From: Campylobacter concisus
Lineage (GTDB): Bacteria > Campylobacterota > Campylobacteria > Campylobacterales > Campylobacteraceae
Reading direction: 5' to 3'
DNA: 64,000 bases
Assembly (NCBI GenBank): GCA_002092835.1
Contig: LVWL01000018.1
Coordinates: 1 to 64,000 of the forward strand
Shown here: positions 8,442 to 16,867 of the stretch, one piece after another
How positions within the stretch are numbered: position 1 is the first letter of the stretch
How the letters are laid out: the number at the start of each line of letters is the position of its first letter
Made by a program: the position numbers and the translations under genes
Notes under the pieces: model-generated
Database searches by the model: none
Told to the model about the DNA's origin: nothing
What the model saw: the letters and a program-made list of their open reading frames with translations, nothing else

Positions 8442-8653
8442 TGGAAAATAAAAATAGAAACATCTTTGCTTTAAATGGCATTAGCGGTTATTTGGTGGCG
8501 GTTTTGCTTTTGCTATCTATCCTTGGCGTACTTACTTATATTGGTATTGGCTTGCAAAAAGATGTAGCAACCAAACCTTACTTATTAAAAGATGCAAGTA
8601 GCATTGAGATGAAGAGCGTTGACAACGCTAAACATGTCATTATAAAGGAGTAG
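8441..8653 (+). CDS. DUF4006 family small membrane protein, cbb3 operon
   Basis: The product has 70 residues with one membrane helix (residues ~16-38, GYLVAVLLLLSILGVLTYIG) and a polar C-terminal tail. The opening NIFALNGISGYL is characteristic of DUF4006 proteins, which occur after ccoP in epsilonproteobacteria (Cj1486c in C. jejuni, from memory). The start overlaps the ccoP stop by one base. It is probably an accessory or assembly subunit of the oxidase; that role is inferred from position only. Confidence 0.85.
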   Translation: MENKNRNIFALNGISGYLVAVLLLLSILGVLTYIGIGLQKDVATKPYLLKDASSIEMKSVDNAKHVIIKE

Positions 8654-8655
8654 TG

Positions 8656-8757
8656 ATGCTAGGCATAATAGAAAAAGCCATAATCTTGCTAATAGTTGTT
8701 GCAGGAGCTATTTGTGCGTGGTCAGTGCTTACATCAAACCACCTTTTTGTAGGCTAG
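8656..8757 (+). CDS. 33-residue single-helix membrane peptide in the cco operon
   Basis: A short ATG-to-TAG frame lies two bases after the DUF4006 gene and ends two bases before the next start. It encodes 33 residues. Residues ~5-25 (IEKAIILLIVVAGAICAWSV) form one hydrophobic helix, preceded by a short N-terminus and followed by TSNHLFVG. AAAGGAG at 8644-8650 gives a proper RBS. Tight packing with its neighbours, the RBS and the coherent helix argue that it is a real gene rather than spacer. It could be a small oxidase subunit or assembly peptide. Confidence 0.6.
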   Translation: MLGIIEKAIILLIVVAGAICAWSVLTSNHLFVG

Positions 8758-8759
8758 GT

Positions 8760-9329
8760 GTGAGAAAATTTATACTCATTTTTATATTTTTGCTCTCACA
8801 AAGTTTGGCTTTGGGAGCAAATTTTGTGATAAATAATGATGAAATTATAAGCCAAAAAGTAAGTGTAAAGCTAAATGAGATCGGCAGTGAGCTTTACGCA
8901 AAAAGCGGTATAAATTTAGCAGTTGGCATATATAAAGATGGTGAGCTAGAAGCTCTTTTTAAAGAGCAAAACCTTAGCTCACCTTATGCTTTTTTACTGC
9001 TTATAAAGGATAAAAAGAAAGTAGAAATTTTTGCCGATGCTAATACTTCAAAGCTTTTTAATAAAGGACAAATTTTAAGTGTAAATCCAGAATCAGGAAC
9101 GATAATTCCTATTTTAGTTTCTAAAAATGGCAAAGATGTCTATAATGCTGCTATATTAAATGGCTACGCTGATATTGCCGAACAAATAGCATCTAACTTA
9201 AATTTACAGCTTGAAAGTAGTGTTGGAAATTCAAATAAAACTACGTTAAATTTTTTAAGATTTTTTATCTATGGTTTGGTTGCATTTTTTATAATTGTTA
9301 TCTTTTATAAAAAGGTAAAAAATGGATAA
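8760..9329 (+). CDS. Exported, membrane-anchored protein of the cbb3 operon (TPM-like)
   Basis: I place the start at the GTG at 8760, which directly opens a signal sequence (RKFILIFIFLLSQSLALGA) and follows the small peptide gene by two bases; upstream in-frame starts would overlap that gene. The mature part (about 140 residues) has the alternating pattern of TPM-like periplasmic domains, for example NLAVGIYKDGELEALF and YAFLLLIKDKKKVEIF. A C-terminal membrane helix (~165-183) is followed by KKVKNG. The family resemblance is moderate. It matches the position of Cj1485c in C. jejuni. A role in oxidase assembly is inferred from the operon. Confidence 0.72.
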   Translation: MRKFILIFIFLLSQSLALGANFVINNDEIISQKVSVKLNEIGSELYAKSGINLAVGIYKDGELEALFKEQNLSSPYAFLLLIKDKKKVEIFADANTSKLFNKGQILSVNPESGTIIPILVSKNGKDVYNAAILNGYADIAEQIASNLNLQLESSVGNSNKTTLNFLRFFIYGLVAFFIIVIFYKKVKNG

Positions 9330-9792
9330 AAAAACCTTTTGGCCTTATGCTATCGTGCTTAGCTTCATTGCTATCATTATCGCTTGCGCAGTAACGATCA
9401 TCATAGCACTAAAACATCCAGTCGAGATGGATAGCACTTATATGCAAAGCTACCAAAATGTCGATGAAAACATAACCTTTATCAAAGAGAGTGAAAAACG
9501 CTTTGATGAGAAATTTGATCTAAAATTTGAGCCAAATTTTAATACCCTAAATGCCAAGTTTAAATTTCATCTAACTCCTAAAAAAGGAGAAATTTCAGCT
9601 TTAAAATATGAAATTTTACTCACTCGCCCACAGACAAATAAAGAAAATAAAATTTTAAGAGCTTCATGGCATGAAAATGATCTAGTAAGTGAAGAAACAA
9701 GCCTAAAAGAAGGCAGGTGGCAGCTACTTTTAAGGCTAAGTGACACTAATGATACAAGGTATTATAAATTTGACCTTAATGTCACAAAATGA
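9322..9792 (+). CDS. ccoH: FixH-like cbb3 oxidase assembly protein
   Basis: The protein has 156 residues, one N-terminal membrane helix (~11-31) and a periplasmic domain of about 120 residues rich in beta strands. The opening KKTFWPYAIV resembles FixH/CcoH proteins, which typically begin with a FWPW-like motif before the helix, and the end WQLLLRLSDTNDTRYY suits the FixH fold. CcoH proteins assist maturation of cbb3 oxidase. The start overlaps the previous gene by 8 bases, and a hairpin terminator follows, so this appears to be the last gene of the cco operon. Confidence 0.78.
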   Translation: MDKKTFWPYAIVLSFIAIIIACAVTIIIALKHPVEMDSTYMQSYQNVDENITFIKESEKRFDEKFDLKFEPNFNTLNAKFKFHLTPKKGEISALKYEILLTRPQTNKENKILRASWHENDLVSEETSLKEGRWQLLLRLSDTNDTRYYKFDLNVTK

Positions 9793-9803
9793 TCTTAAAA
9801 ATG

Positions 9804-9836
9804 CAGCTTTGGTATCTGAGAAAGATTTCAAAGCTG
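9804..9836 (+). terminator. Hairpin at the end of the cco operon
   Basis: CAGCTTTG and CAAAGCTG form an 8-bp stem, continued after a 2x2 internal loop by ATCT/AGAT around a GAGAA loop. The following sequence is T-rich only after a few bases (AAATTTTAAT), so it is a moderate intrinsic terminator lying between convergent genes. Confidence 0.55.
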
Positions 9837-9914
9837 GGCTTAAATTTTAATAAACTAATCTTTTGGCTAAATTTAAAACCAAAATACTAAGTTTTTATCA
9901 AATAAAACTATAAA

Positions 9915-10502
9915 TCAAATCTCTTTAAATCCAAAATTTAATCCCAAACGCTCGCAAGTGCCGACATATTCTTTAAATTTATAGATTAGTGGATGCCATT
10001 TTTGCGTATCTATCTTTTCATCTTTTAGCAAATTTTCATCTACAAAAATGCCTGCAATCTTGCAAGTAACGATGCTAAACCACTCTTTTAACTCTATCTT
10101 TTCTACAACTGTTTCTATCTGTATCTTGCACTCTTTTATTCTGACGGTTTTTGCATTTATACCAGGCTCTTTGCTGAGATTTGCCACCTTAAATTTGTCG
10201 TGCTCGTAGATGTAGCCAAGATTCTTTTTTTCTTCTGGCACTTCACTATCACCAGTTAGTTTTTCCATTTTTTGCACAGCTTCTAGCAGGCTTTCATCAC
10301 ATAAATTTAGCGTGATATCTGAACCATTTTTGATATTTTTAAAGCCTTGATTTTCAATGCCTATGCCAAGCACCACTGTATTTCCTAACGTCCAAGAAGA
10401 TGAAAGCACCGTGATATCATCGTTTGCATTTTTATCTTTTGTGGTGGCTAACAAAACCGGAAAGCCGTAGTAAAAACCTTGTCTGTTTAACTCTTTATGC
10501 AT
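9915..10502 (-). CDS. Flavin reductase family protein
   Basis: This 195-residue cytoplasmic protein opens with ELNRQGFYYGFPVLLATT and continues with a TVLSSSWTLGNTVVLGIG segment, a pattern of the FMN-binding split-barrel flavin reductase family. Such proteins use NAD(P)H to reduce flavins or act as FMN-binding oxidoreductases; the substrate is not predictable from sequence. It is transcribed divergently from addB and convergently with the cco operon, so it is a single-gene unit. RBS GGAGC precedes the ATG. Confidence 0.78.
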   Translation of the reverse strand: MHKELNRQGFYYGFPVLLATTKDKNANDDITVLSSSWTLGNTVVLGIGIENQGFKNIKNGSDITLNLCDESLLEAVQKMEKLTGDSEVPEEKKNLGYIYEHDKFKVANLSKEPGINAKTVRIKECKIQIETVVEKIELKEWFSIVTCKIAGIFVDENLLKDEKIDTQKWHPLIYKFKEYVGTCERLGLNFGFKEI

Positions 10503-10653
10503 TTTTGCTCCTTTTTTTGTGATTGTAGCTTTTGGCTCTTTAAGGCTTAAAATTTTAATGTATTTAGATGAAAATTTAAAGCTTTATCTAAGCGTAAAAA
10601 GCGCTCTTTTATCAGCATTTAGCTATCATTGCTTAAAAATTCAAGAGAGAAAA

Positions 10654-12998
10654 ATGCATAACCTAAACCAACTTTTTGTCTTTACGAACTCGCGTAAGAT
10701 TCGTGAATTTAATGCAAGTTTTAATGATGAGCTAATCCCAAAAAGCCTAAGTATCGCTGAGTTTTATAAAAAGGTAGTTTATGTAGATGGTAGGTTTGAG
10801 ATTGATAGCACCTATGCTTTAGTACTTATGAATAGAGCCTGTGCCAGTGTCAAAAAGGCAAACTCGGTTCTTAAAATTCCAACTGAGTTTTTTGAATTTT
10901 TGAAAAATAATGACTATCTTTTTTCATTTTTTAAAGAGCTAGCTATTAGTAAAAAGAGTATTGCTGAGATCAAATTTAACGATATTTACGCTAATTTTGA
11001 GGAGCATTTAAACATACTTGAAGATGTTTTAAAAGAGTATGAGAGCTTGCTTGATAGAGAAAATCTCTATGATGATATAACCTTGCCAAAAATTTACTCC
11101 ATTAATGAAGGCTATATCAGAAGCTTTAGTGAAATTTCACTGCACATAGATGGAATTTTAAGTGAGTTCGAGTGGGAAATTTTAGAGAAAATCTCAAAGC
11201 TAACTACGCTAAAAATTATCTTTCAAACTAGTGTTTTCAACACAAAGCTAATCAATAAAATAAAACAGATTTTAGCTATTAGCGAGATTGAAAATTACAA
11301 AAAATATGAGCTAAATTTAAAGACAAATGAGCTAATTTGCTTAGAAAATATCAAAAAATTTGAGCCAGTCTTAGAAAAGCGATTTGCCACTAGAAGCCTG
11401 CAATGTACCTACGCTATGGCAAAGGCGAGCGAGTTTGTGCGTGATGGAATAAAGCCTGAAAACATCGCTGTCATATTGCCAGATGAGAGTTTTAGTGAAA
11501 TTTTAAGGCTTCATGATAGAGATAAAATTTTTAACTACGCTATGGGCGAGAGCTTTAAAAATACAAAATTTTATGAGACGCTTTTTTACATTACAAGAGC
11601 GATCAATGAAGAGGCAAGGCCGGTTTTTGATCAAAATAAGTGTGAGAGCTACGAGGAGCTTGGCTTTATCTTGAGCACGCTTGGTGTAAATGAAGAGCTT
11701 TTTAATAAATTTAAATCAAGCTACTTTGAACTTTGTGACTTTGCTAAATTTAAAGAGTTAATAGACGAGCTTTTAATGCTTGAAAATGAGCCAAGATGCG
11801 AAGAGAAGCTCGCGCTTGAGCTTTTTAGGATCGAGAATTTATGCAGGTATTTTAGCTTTAGCTTAAAGCAGTTAAGTGAAATTTTTTTGCTAAATATCTC
11901 GCGTCTTAGTATCGATGATGTGGGTGGTGGAAAGATCAGTGTCATGGGCATGCTTGAGAGCCGTGGAATGAAATTTGATGGTGTGATCATAGTTGATTTT
12001 AATGATAACTTCATCCCAGCAAGAAGCACAAACGAGATGTTTTTAAACTCGAAAGTGAGGCAAAAAGCAGGGCTTATAAGCTACCTTGAGCGTGAAAATT
12101 TGCAGAGATTTTACTACGAAAGTCTTATAAATAATGCCAAAAAGGTCGCCATAAGCTGTGTTTTAAATGAAGAGAGTATTTCTTCAAGATTTCTAAAAAA
12201 TTTCAAAACAATAAAAGACGAGAAATTTAGTGATGAGGCGTATTTAAAATTATTTTTAAAAGGAAATACAAGCCTAAATTTAAGCGATGATGAGATCATT
12301 TTGGAGCATGATTTTTTCACTAAACCGCTATCATTTTCTACACTAAATTTATTTCTAACTTGCCCAAGAAAGTATTATTACGCAAAGATAGCTGGTATAA
12401 AAGGAGCAAAAGCCATAGCAACTGAGCCAGGATCTAAGCAAGGAAATAGCGTGCATAAGGCGCTTTATGAATACTACACAAGTGATTTTTATAGACAAAA
12501 AAATATATTTGATTTGGCTATTTTTAAAGAAATGCTTGCAAAGCAAGATTTTTCTTCGCTTGAGCTTGAGATTTGGTCGCAGAAATTTAAAGAATACGCA
12601 GAGTTTGAAAATGAACGTTTAAGTGCTGGCTTTAGGGTGCTTGAGTGTGAAAAAGATATAGAGAGTGATTTTTGTGATGTAAAGATAAAAGGTATTATCG
12701 ATAGAATCGATACTAACCCTGATGGTGAGCCTTTTATATTTGATTATAAAACTGGTGAGGCAAATGCGAACTCGCTTCAGCTTGCATTTATGAAGCACTT
12801 TATGGTAGTGAGGTAAAAAGTGCTTACTTTGCTCTAAAGAATGAACCTGTGCTTATTAGCTCAAAAAAAAGCGTGGATGATCTAAAGGCTGAGATAGAAA
12901 ATCTAAAGAGCATAAATAACACTAAGATAAATTTTGAAAGAAAGAGCGGAGCTTGCAAATTTTGCGAGTATGCCATACTTTGTAGGAGAGAGTTATGA
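10654..12998 (+). pseudogene. addB: AddB helicase-nuclease subunit, frameshifted as sequenced
   Basis: AddB partners AddA in double-strand break repair and recombination. I start it at the ATG at 10654 (MHNLNQLFVFTNSRKIREF); a GTG at 10519 would add 45 implausible residues. The nuclease domain has DRIDT and FDYKTG (PD-(D/E)XK). The frame closes early at 12816. Adding one T to the TTT at 12787-12789 restores the frame to a TGA at 12996-12998 and gives 781 residues, near the usual length. The lost tail holds the last three Fe-S cysteines (ACKFCEYAILCRRE), whose partner is the Cys in FLTCPRKYYY. With the tail restored, the stop overlaps addA by ATGA. Either a sequencing error or a real loss of function. 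Confidence 0.85.
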
Positions 12999-15814
12999 AA
13001 GATTTTTTAGCCCTAAAAGCAAGTGCAGGAAGCGGGAAAACATTCGCTTTAAGTGTTCGTTATATCGCTTTGGTGCTTAGAGGCGAAAATATAAACGAGG
13101 TCATCGCTCTAACCTTCACCAAAAAAGCGGCCAATGAGATGAAAGAGCGCATAATCACAACTTTTTTGGACTTGCAAAACAAAAAAGACGAGCTTGATAA
13201 GCTTTGCAAAGAGCTTAGCTTGAGCCAAGATGAGGTCATAAAAAGACGCGATGAGAAGCTTGATAGGTTTTTGCAAAGTGAGCTAAAAATTTATACATTT
13301 GATGCATTTTTCTCTGGAATCCTAAAGAAATTTAGTCAAAATTTAGGGCTTAGTCCTGATTACAGCGTGCAAGATAGCTTGCAAGATCTGGCATGGAAAA
13401 AATTTGTAAAAGAGGCAAGCAAAGATCAAAAGCTTCTTAGTGAGCTTGCACTCATGATGATAATCTCAAGCCAAAAAGAGGCGAGTTTTTCACAGACTTT
13501 GGCTAAATTCTATGAGAGCTTTGGCGGTGAGCTAAAAGATAGTGGTGCAAGCTATCCAGATGATAGCAAGGTAAGAGCAGCACAAAAGGAGATAAGTGAG
13601 CATATAGCCTTGCAAAATGGTGCTAGCGATACGGCCAAAAAGACATTTAAAGAACAAAATTTATTTGAGCTTTTTAAAAATAAGGTCTTTGAAAGAGAGA
13701 GCCTAGATTACCGCACTTTTAGCAAAATTTATACAAGTGAGCTTGATAGGCTCTTTAACGAGCTAAAAGAGGCGGCAAAAGAGTATATTTTGGAGGTTGA
13801 AAGATACAGACTTAGTGGCTTTAGCAAGCTCTTAAATGTTTATAAATACTCAAATTTAGAGCTAAATAAAGAGATAAATGCTCTAAGTTTTGCTGATATA
13901 AATAAGCTGGTCTTTAAGCTTTTGGTTGAAAATTTTGATAAAGATGTGCTTTATTTCAGGCTTGATGGCCACATAAATCACCTTTTGATAGATGAGTTTC
14001 AAGATACAAATGTGATCCAATATGAGATCATCTTGCCAATTATCAATGAAATCGTTTCAGGATACGGGCAAAACGGGCTTGGAAGCTTCTTTTATGTTGG
14101 AGATACGAAGCAGAGTATCTATAAATTTAGGGGCGGTAAAAAAGAGCTTTTCGATAAGCTTGGAGAGAAATTTGAGCAAATTTTGGTGGAAAATTTGCCT
14201 AGCAACTACCGCAGTTTAAAGGCTTTAGTGAAATTTAATAACGCTATTTTTGAAGAAATTTATCATAGATATGGACTTAGTTTTGAGCCACAAGAGCCAG
14301 CTAAAAAAGATAAGGAGCTAAGCTACAAAGTAAGTGGCGAGTGTCCTTATTTTGAGGTCAAGGAAGATGACTATGGCTACTTGCGTGTGCTAAGTGACGA
14401 GGATATCGCGGGTACAGTAGTTTCACAAGTAAAAGAGCTGATCGCTGCTGGCGTAAATGCAAGTGAGATAACTGTGCTTTGCTGGAAAAATAGTGACATC
14501 AGCCTCATCTCAGAGGTGCTTAGCGTTGAGGGGATAAAAAGCGTAAATGAAGGCACCTTGGAGCTAAAGCGAACGCCGTTTGTTGCAGCGATCATCGAGT
14601 ATGCGAAATTTTGTCTTTTTGGTGAAGAAATTTATGAAAAAAATGTAAAAGCACTTGTAAATACAAATCCTAAAAGGCTAAAAATAAAAGCCGAAGATAG
14701 TGCGACAAAAAGCCTATTTTATCTAGCAAAAAATTTATATATAAATATGGCTGATGTTGATATTTTAAGGCTTTTTGAGTTAAGCAGTGGCTATAAAAAT
14801 TTAAGTGATTTTATTTTTAATCTTGAAAATTTTAGTTCTAAAATCAGTCCAAAAAGCAGTGACGGCGTGAGAGTGATGACCGTGCATAAGTCAAAGGGGC
14901 TTGAGTTTGCTCACGTGATAGTTTGTGATATGATGAGCAAGGGCAGGGGCGATGACTCAAACTTTATAACAGAATATAGCGAAAAAGGCGAGTGGATAGT
15001 AAAAAGTAGAATTTCTGGTAGAGAAAATTTTGACCCTGAGTATGCTGGTGTGTTAGAGCAAATAAAAGAGCTTGAGAAGCAAGAAAATATCAATAAAATT
15101 TACGTTGCTTTCACTAGAGCTACAAAGTCGCTTATCATTATTAAACAAGCTGCTCCAAGTGGAAATAGTCCTAGCTTTTTTTCTTTTTATACTAGAAGTG
15201 ATAAAAGCGAAGTAAACGACTATCTTGATCTAAAAGAGTTTAGCTTTGGCAAAATTTTGCCTAGCAAGAGCGAGCAAAAAGAGGCTACAAAAGATGAAAA
15301 AATGCCTGAAATTTTAAAGATAGAAAGGCAAGATGTAGAGGCAAGAGAGCAAAAAACGAGCGGTAAAAATTTAGAGGCAATCTATTTTGGCTTAGCGTTT
15401 CACTATTTACTTGAGATGAGTGAAAAATTTGATGAAAATTCGCTTTTAAAAGCCAAGAGTTTAATGCTAAATAAATTTTATAAATTTCTCTCACTTGATA
15501 GGCTCGAAGATACCTTTAAACGGGCAAAAATGCTAATAAATGAGCCAAAATTTCTAGAGTGCATAAAAGATAAAGGAATTTACAAAGAGCAGCCATTTAA
15601 AGTAAAAAATGAACTAAAACAGATGGACTTATTTTGTATTGGAGAGAGCGAAATTTGTGTGATCGACTATAAAACGACAGATAAAAATATTGAGGAAAAT
15701 AAAAAACAAGTTGGAGAATACAAAGAGGCATTAAGTAAATTTTATCCAAAGCATAGTATAATCGCCGTCATCTTCTACGCTCTTGATGGAAAAATTTCAT
15801 ATATTGAAGTTTAA
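12995..15814 (+). CDS. addA: AddA-like UvrD/RecB helicase-nuclease subunit
   Basis: The 939-residue protein is a superfamily 1 helicase with a C-terminal nuclease. Walker A is ASAGSGKT at residues 9-16, helicase motif Ia is ITLTFTKKAANEMKER-like near 45-60, Walker B is LLIDEFQDTN near 333, motif III is GDTKQSIYKFRG near 370, and motif V/VI are VMTVHKSKGLEF and YVAFTRA. The nuclease motif VIDYKTTD lies near residue 890, after the conserved GLAFHYLLEM. It unwinds and resects broken DNA ends with AddB. The ATG at 12995 overlaps the true end of addB. It matches C. jejuni Cj1481c in position next to rplM. Confidence 0.93.
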   Translation: MKDFLALKASAGSGKTFALSVRYIALVLRGENINEVIALTFTKKAANEMKERIITTFLDLQNKKDELDKLCKELSLSQDEVIKRRDEKLDRFLQSELKIYTFDAFFSGILKKFSQNLGLSPDYSVQDSLQDLAWKKFVKEASKDQKLLSELALMMIISSQKEASFSQTLAKFYESFGGELKDSGASYPDDSKVRAAQKEISEHIALQNGASDTAKKTFKEQNLFELFKNKVFERESLDYRTFSKIYTSELDRLFNELKEAAKEYILEVERYRLSGFSKLLNVYKYSNLELNKEINALSFADINKLVFKLLVENFDKDVLYFRLDGHINHLLIDEFQDTNVIQYEIILPIINEIVSGYGQNGLGSFFYVGDTKQSIYKFRGGKKELFDKLGEKFEQILVENLPSNYRSLKALVKFNNAIFEEIYHRYGLSFEPQEPAKKDKELSYKVSGECPYFEVKEDDYGYLRVLSDEDIAGTVVSQVKELIAAGVNASEITVLCWKNSDISLISEVLSVEGIKSVNEGTLELKRTPFVAAIIEYAKFCLFGEEIYEKNVKALVNTNPKRLKIKAEDSATKSLFYLAKNLYINMADVDILRLFELSSGYKNLSDFIFNLENFSSKISPKSSDGVRVMTVHKSKGLEFAHVIVCDMMSKGRGDDSNFITEYSEKGEWIVKSRISGRENFDPEYAGVLEQIKELEKQENINKIYVAFTRATKSLIIIKQAAPSGNSPSFFSFYTRSDKSEVNDYLDLKEFSFGKILPSKSEQKEATKDEKMPEILKIERQDVEAREQKTSGKNLEAIYFGLAFHYLLEMSEKFDENSLLKAKSLMLNKFYKFLSLDRLEDTFKRAKMLINEPKFLECIKDKGIYKEQPFKVKNELKQMDLFCIGESEICVIDYKTTDKNIEENKKQVGEYKEALSKFYPKHSIIAVIFYALDGKISYIEV

Positions 15815-15853
15815 ATGCTACTTAATTTAAGCTTTATAAAAGCATTGTTTAAA

Positions 15854-15859
15854 TACAAT
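15854..15859 (+). promoter_or_regulatory. Probable -10 box of the rplM-rpsI operon
   Basis: TACAAT follows a T-rich stretch (TTTAAGCTTTATAAAAGC) and precedes the rplM ATG by about 36 bases. Placement and sequence fit the epsilonproteobacterial sigma-70 pattern, in which a periodic A/T signal replaces the -35 box. Confidence 0.4.
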
Positions 15860-15894
15860 CACAATTCAAAAATTAACTTGGCAAAGGTAAGAAA

Positions 15895-16322
15895 ATGACA
15901 AAAATAACAAAGCCAAACGAAGTTAAGCGAGACTGGATCGTTGTTGATGCAGCTGGTAAACGTTTTGGTAGATTGCTAACCGAGGTAGCAACTATACTTC
16001 GTGGCAAAAACAAACCATGCTTCACGCCAAATGTAGATTGTGGCGACTATGTTATCATCATAAATGCTTCAAAAGTAGAATTTACTGGTAATAACAAAGC
16101 TGAAGATAAACTTTATCACAGACACTCAGGATACTTTGGTAGCGTAAAGAGTGAAAATTTGGCGATTTGATAGCAAATAAGCCAGAAAAACTATTTAAAT
16201 TAGCTGTTCGTGGAATGCTTCCAAAAACTAAACTTGGAAGAGAGATGATAAAAAAACTAAAAGTTTATGCTGGCAGTGAGCATCCTCATACGGCACAAAT
16301 AGCTAAAAAAGAAGGAAAATAA
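15895..16322 (+). CDS. rplM: 50S ribosomal protein L13, frameshifted as sequenced
   Basis: L13 is an essential early-assembly protein of the large ribosomal subunit. The first frame reads [20 protein letters not shown] and later GSVKSEN, then closes early at 16170. Inserting one T into the TTT at 16158-16160 restores [13 protein letters not shown] and continues through [15 protein letters not shown] to the TAA at 16320-16322. The repaired protein is 142 residues, exactly the usual L13 length. Since a living cell needs L13, the missing base is very probably a sequencing or assembly error. rpsI follows two bases later in the usual rplM-rpsI operon. Confidence 0.93.
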
Positions 16323-16324
16323 TT

Positions 16325-16714
16325 ATGGCAAAAGTTTATGCAACTGGTAAAAGAAAAACTGCTGTAGCAAAGGTTTGGATAAAAGCTGGAAGCGGTAAAA
16401 TCGTAGTAAATGGTATGGATCTTAATACTTGGCTTGGTGGGCATGAAGCTATAAAGCTTAAAGTAATTCAGCCACTTCTAGTTACTAAACAAGAGAGTTT
16501 AATAGATATAGTAGCTACAACTTTAGGTGGTGGTTATTCAGCACAAGCAGAGGCTTTAAGACACGGTATTTCACGTGCTTTAGCTGATATGGATGCTGAT
16601 TTTAGAGCAACACTTAAACCAAAAGGCTTATTAACTAGAGATTCTCGTGTTGTTGAACGTAAGAAATTTGGTAGAAGAAAGGCAAGAAGAAGCCCACAAT
16701 TTTCTAAACGTTAA
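16325..16714 (+). CDS. rpsI: 30S ribosomal protein S9
   Basis: S9 lies at the decoding region of the small subunit, where its C-terminal tail contacts the P-site tRNA. The 129-residue protein shows the family start [14 protein letters not shown] and the basic C-terminus [17 protein letters not shown] ending in the invariant KR. It is intact and forms an operon with rplM; a hairpin follows. RBS AAGGAAAA lies within the last codons of rplM. Confidence 0.97.
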   Translation: MAKVYATGKRKTAVAKVWIKAGSGKIVVNGMDLNTWLGGHEAIKLKVIQPLLVTKQESLIDIVATTLGGGYSAQAEALRHGISRALADMDADFRATLKPKGLLTRDSRVVERKKFGRRKARRSPQFSKR

Positions 16715-16720
16715 TGAGTT

Positions 16721-16750
16721 TTTGCAAGTGCTTTTGCATTTGCAAAATTT
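16721..16750 (+). terminator. Hairpin after rpsI
   Basis: TTTGCAAGTGC and GCATTTGCAAA form an 11-bp stem with one G-U pair around a TTTT loop, 7 bases after the rpsI stop. The T-tract is short and interrupted (ATTTAAG), so termination may be partial. Confidence 0.55.
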
Positions 16751-16820
16751 AAGTTGTGTAAATTTCAAATTTACATTATTAATTAAATTATGATTTAGAG
16801 TCGGTTAAATTTTATTCAGT

Positions 16821-16831
16821 TAAAATATAAC
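16821..16831 (+). promoter_or_regulatory. Probable promoter of the cadF-like gene
   Basis: Overlapping TAAAAT and TATAAC boxes lie about 40 bases before the ATG, after an A+T-rich stretch. AGAAAGGAAT (16851-16860) is the RBS. The gene is expected to be strongly transcribed as a major outer-membrane protein. Confidence 0.4.
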
Positions 16832-16867
16832 CACTTTAAAATAAATCCTAAGAAAGGAATTCTAAAT

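Noticed and set aside
10519-10653. GTG at 10519 as start of addB
   Set aside because: The 45 extra residues look non-coding; the ATG at 10654 opens the conserved N-terminus.
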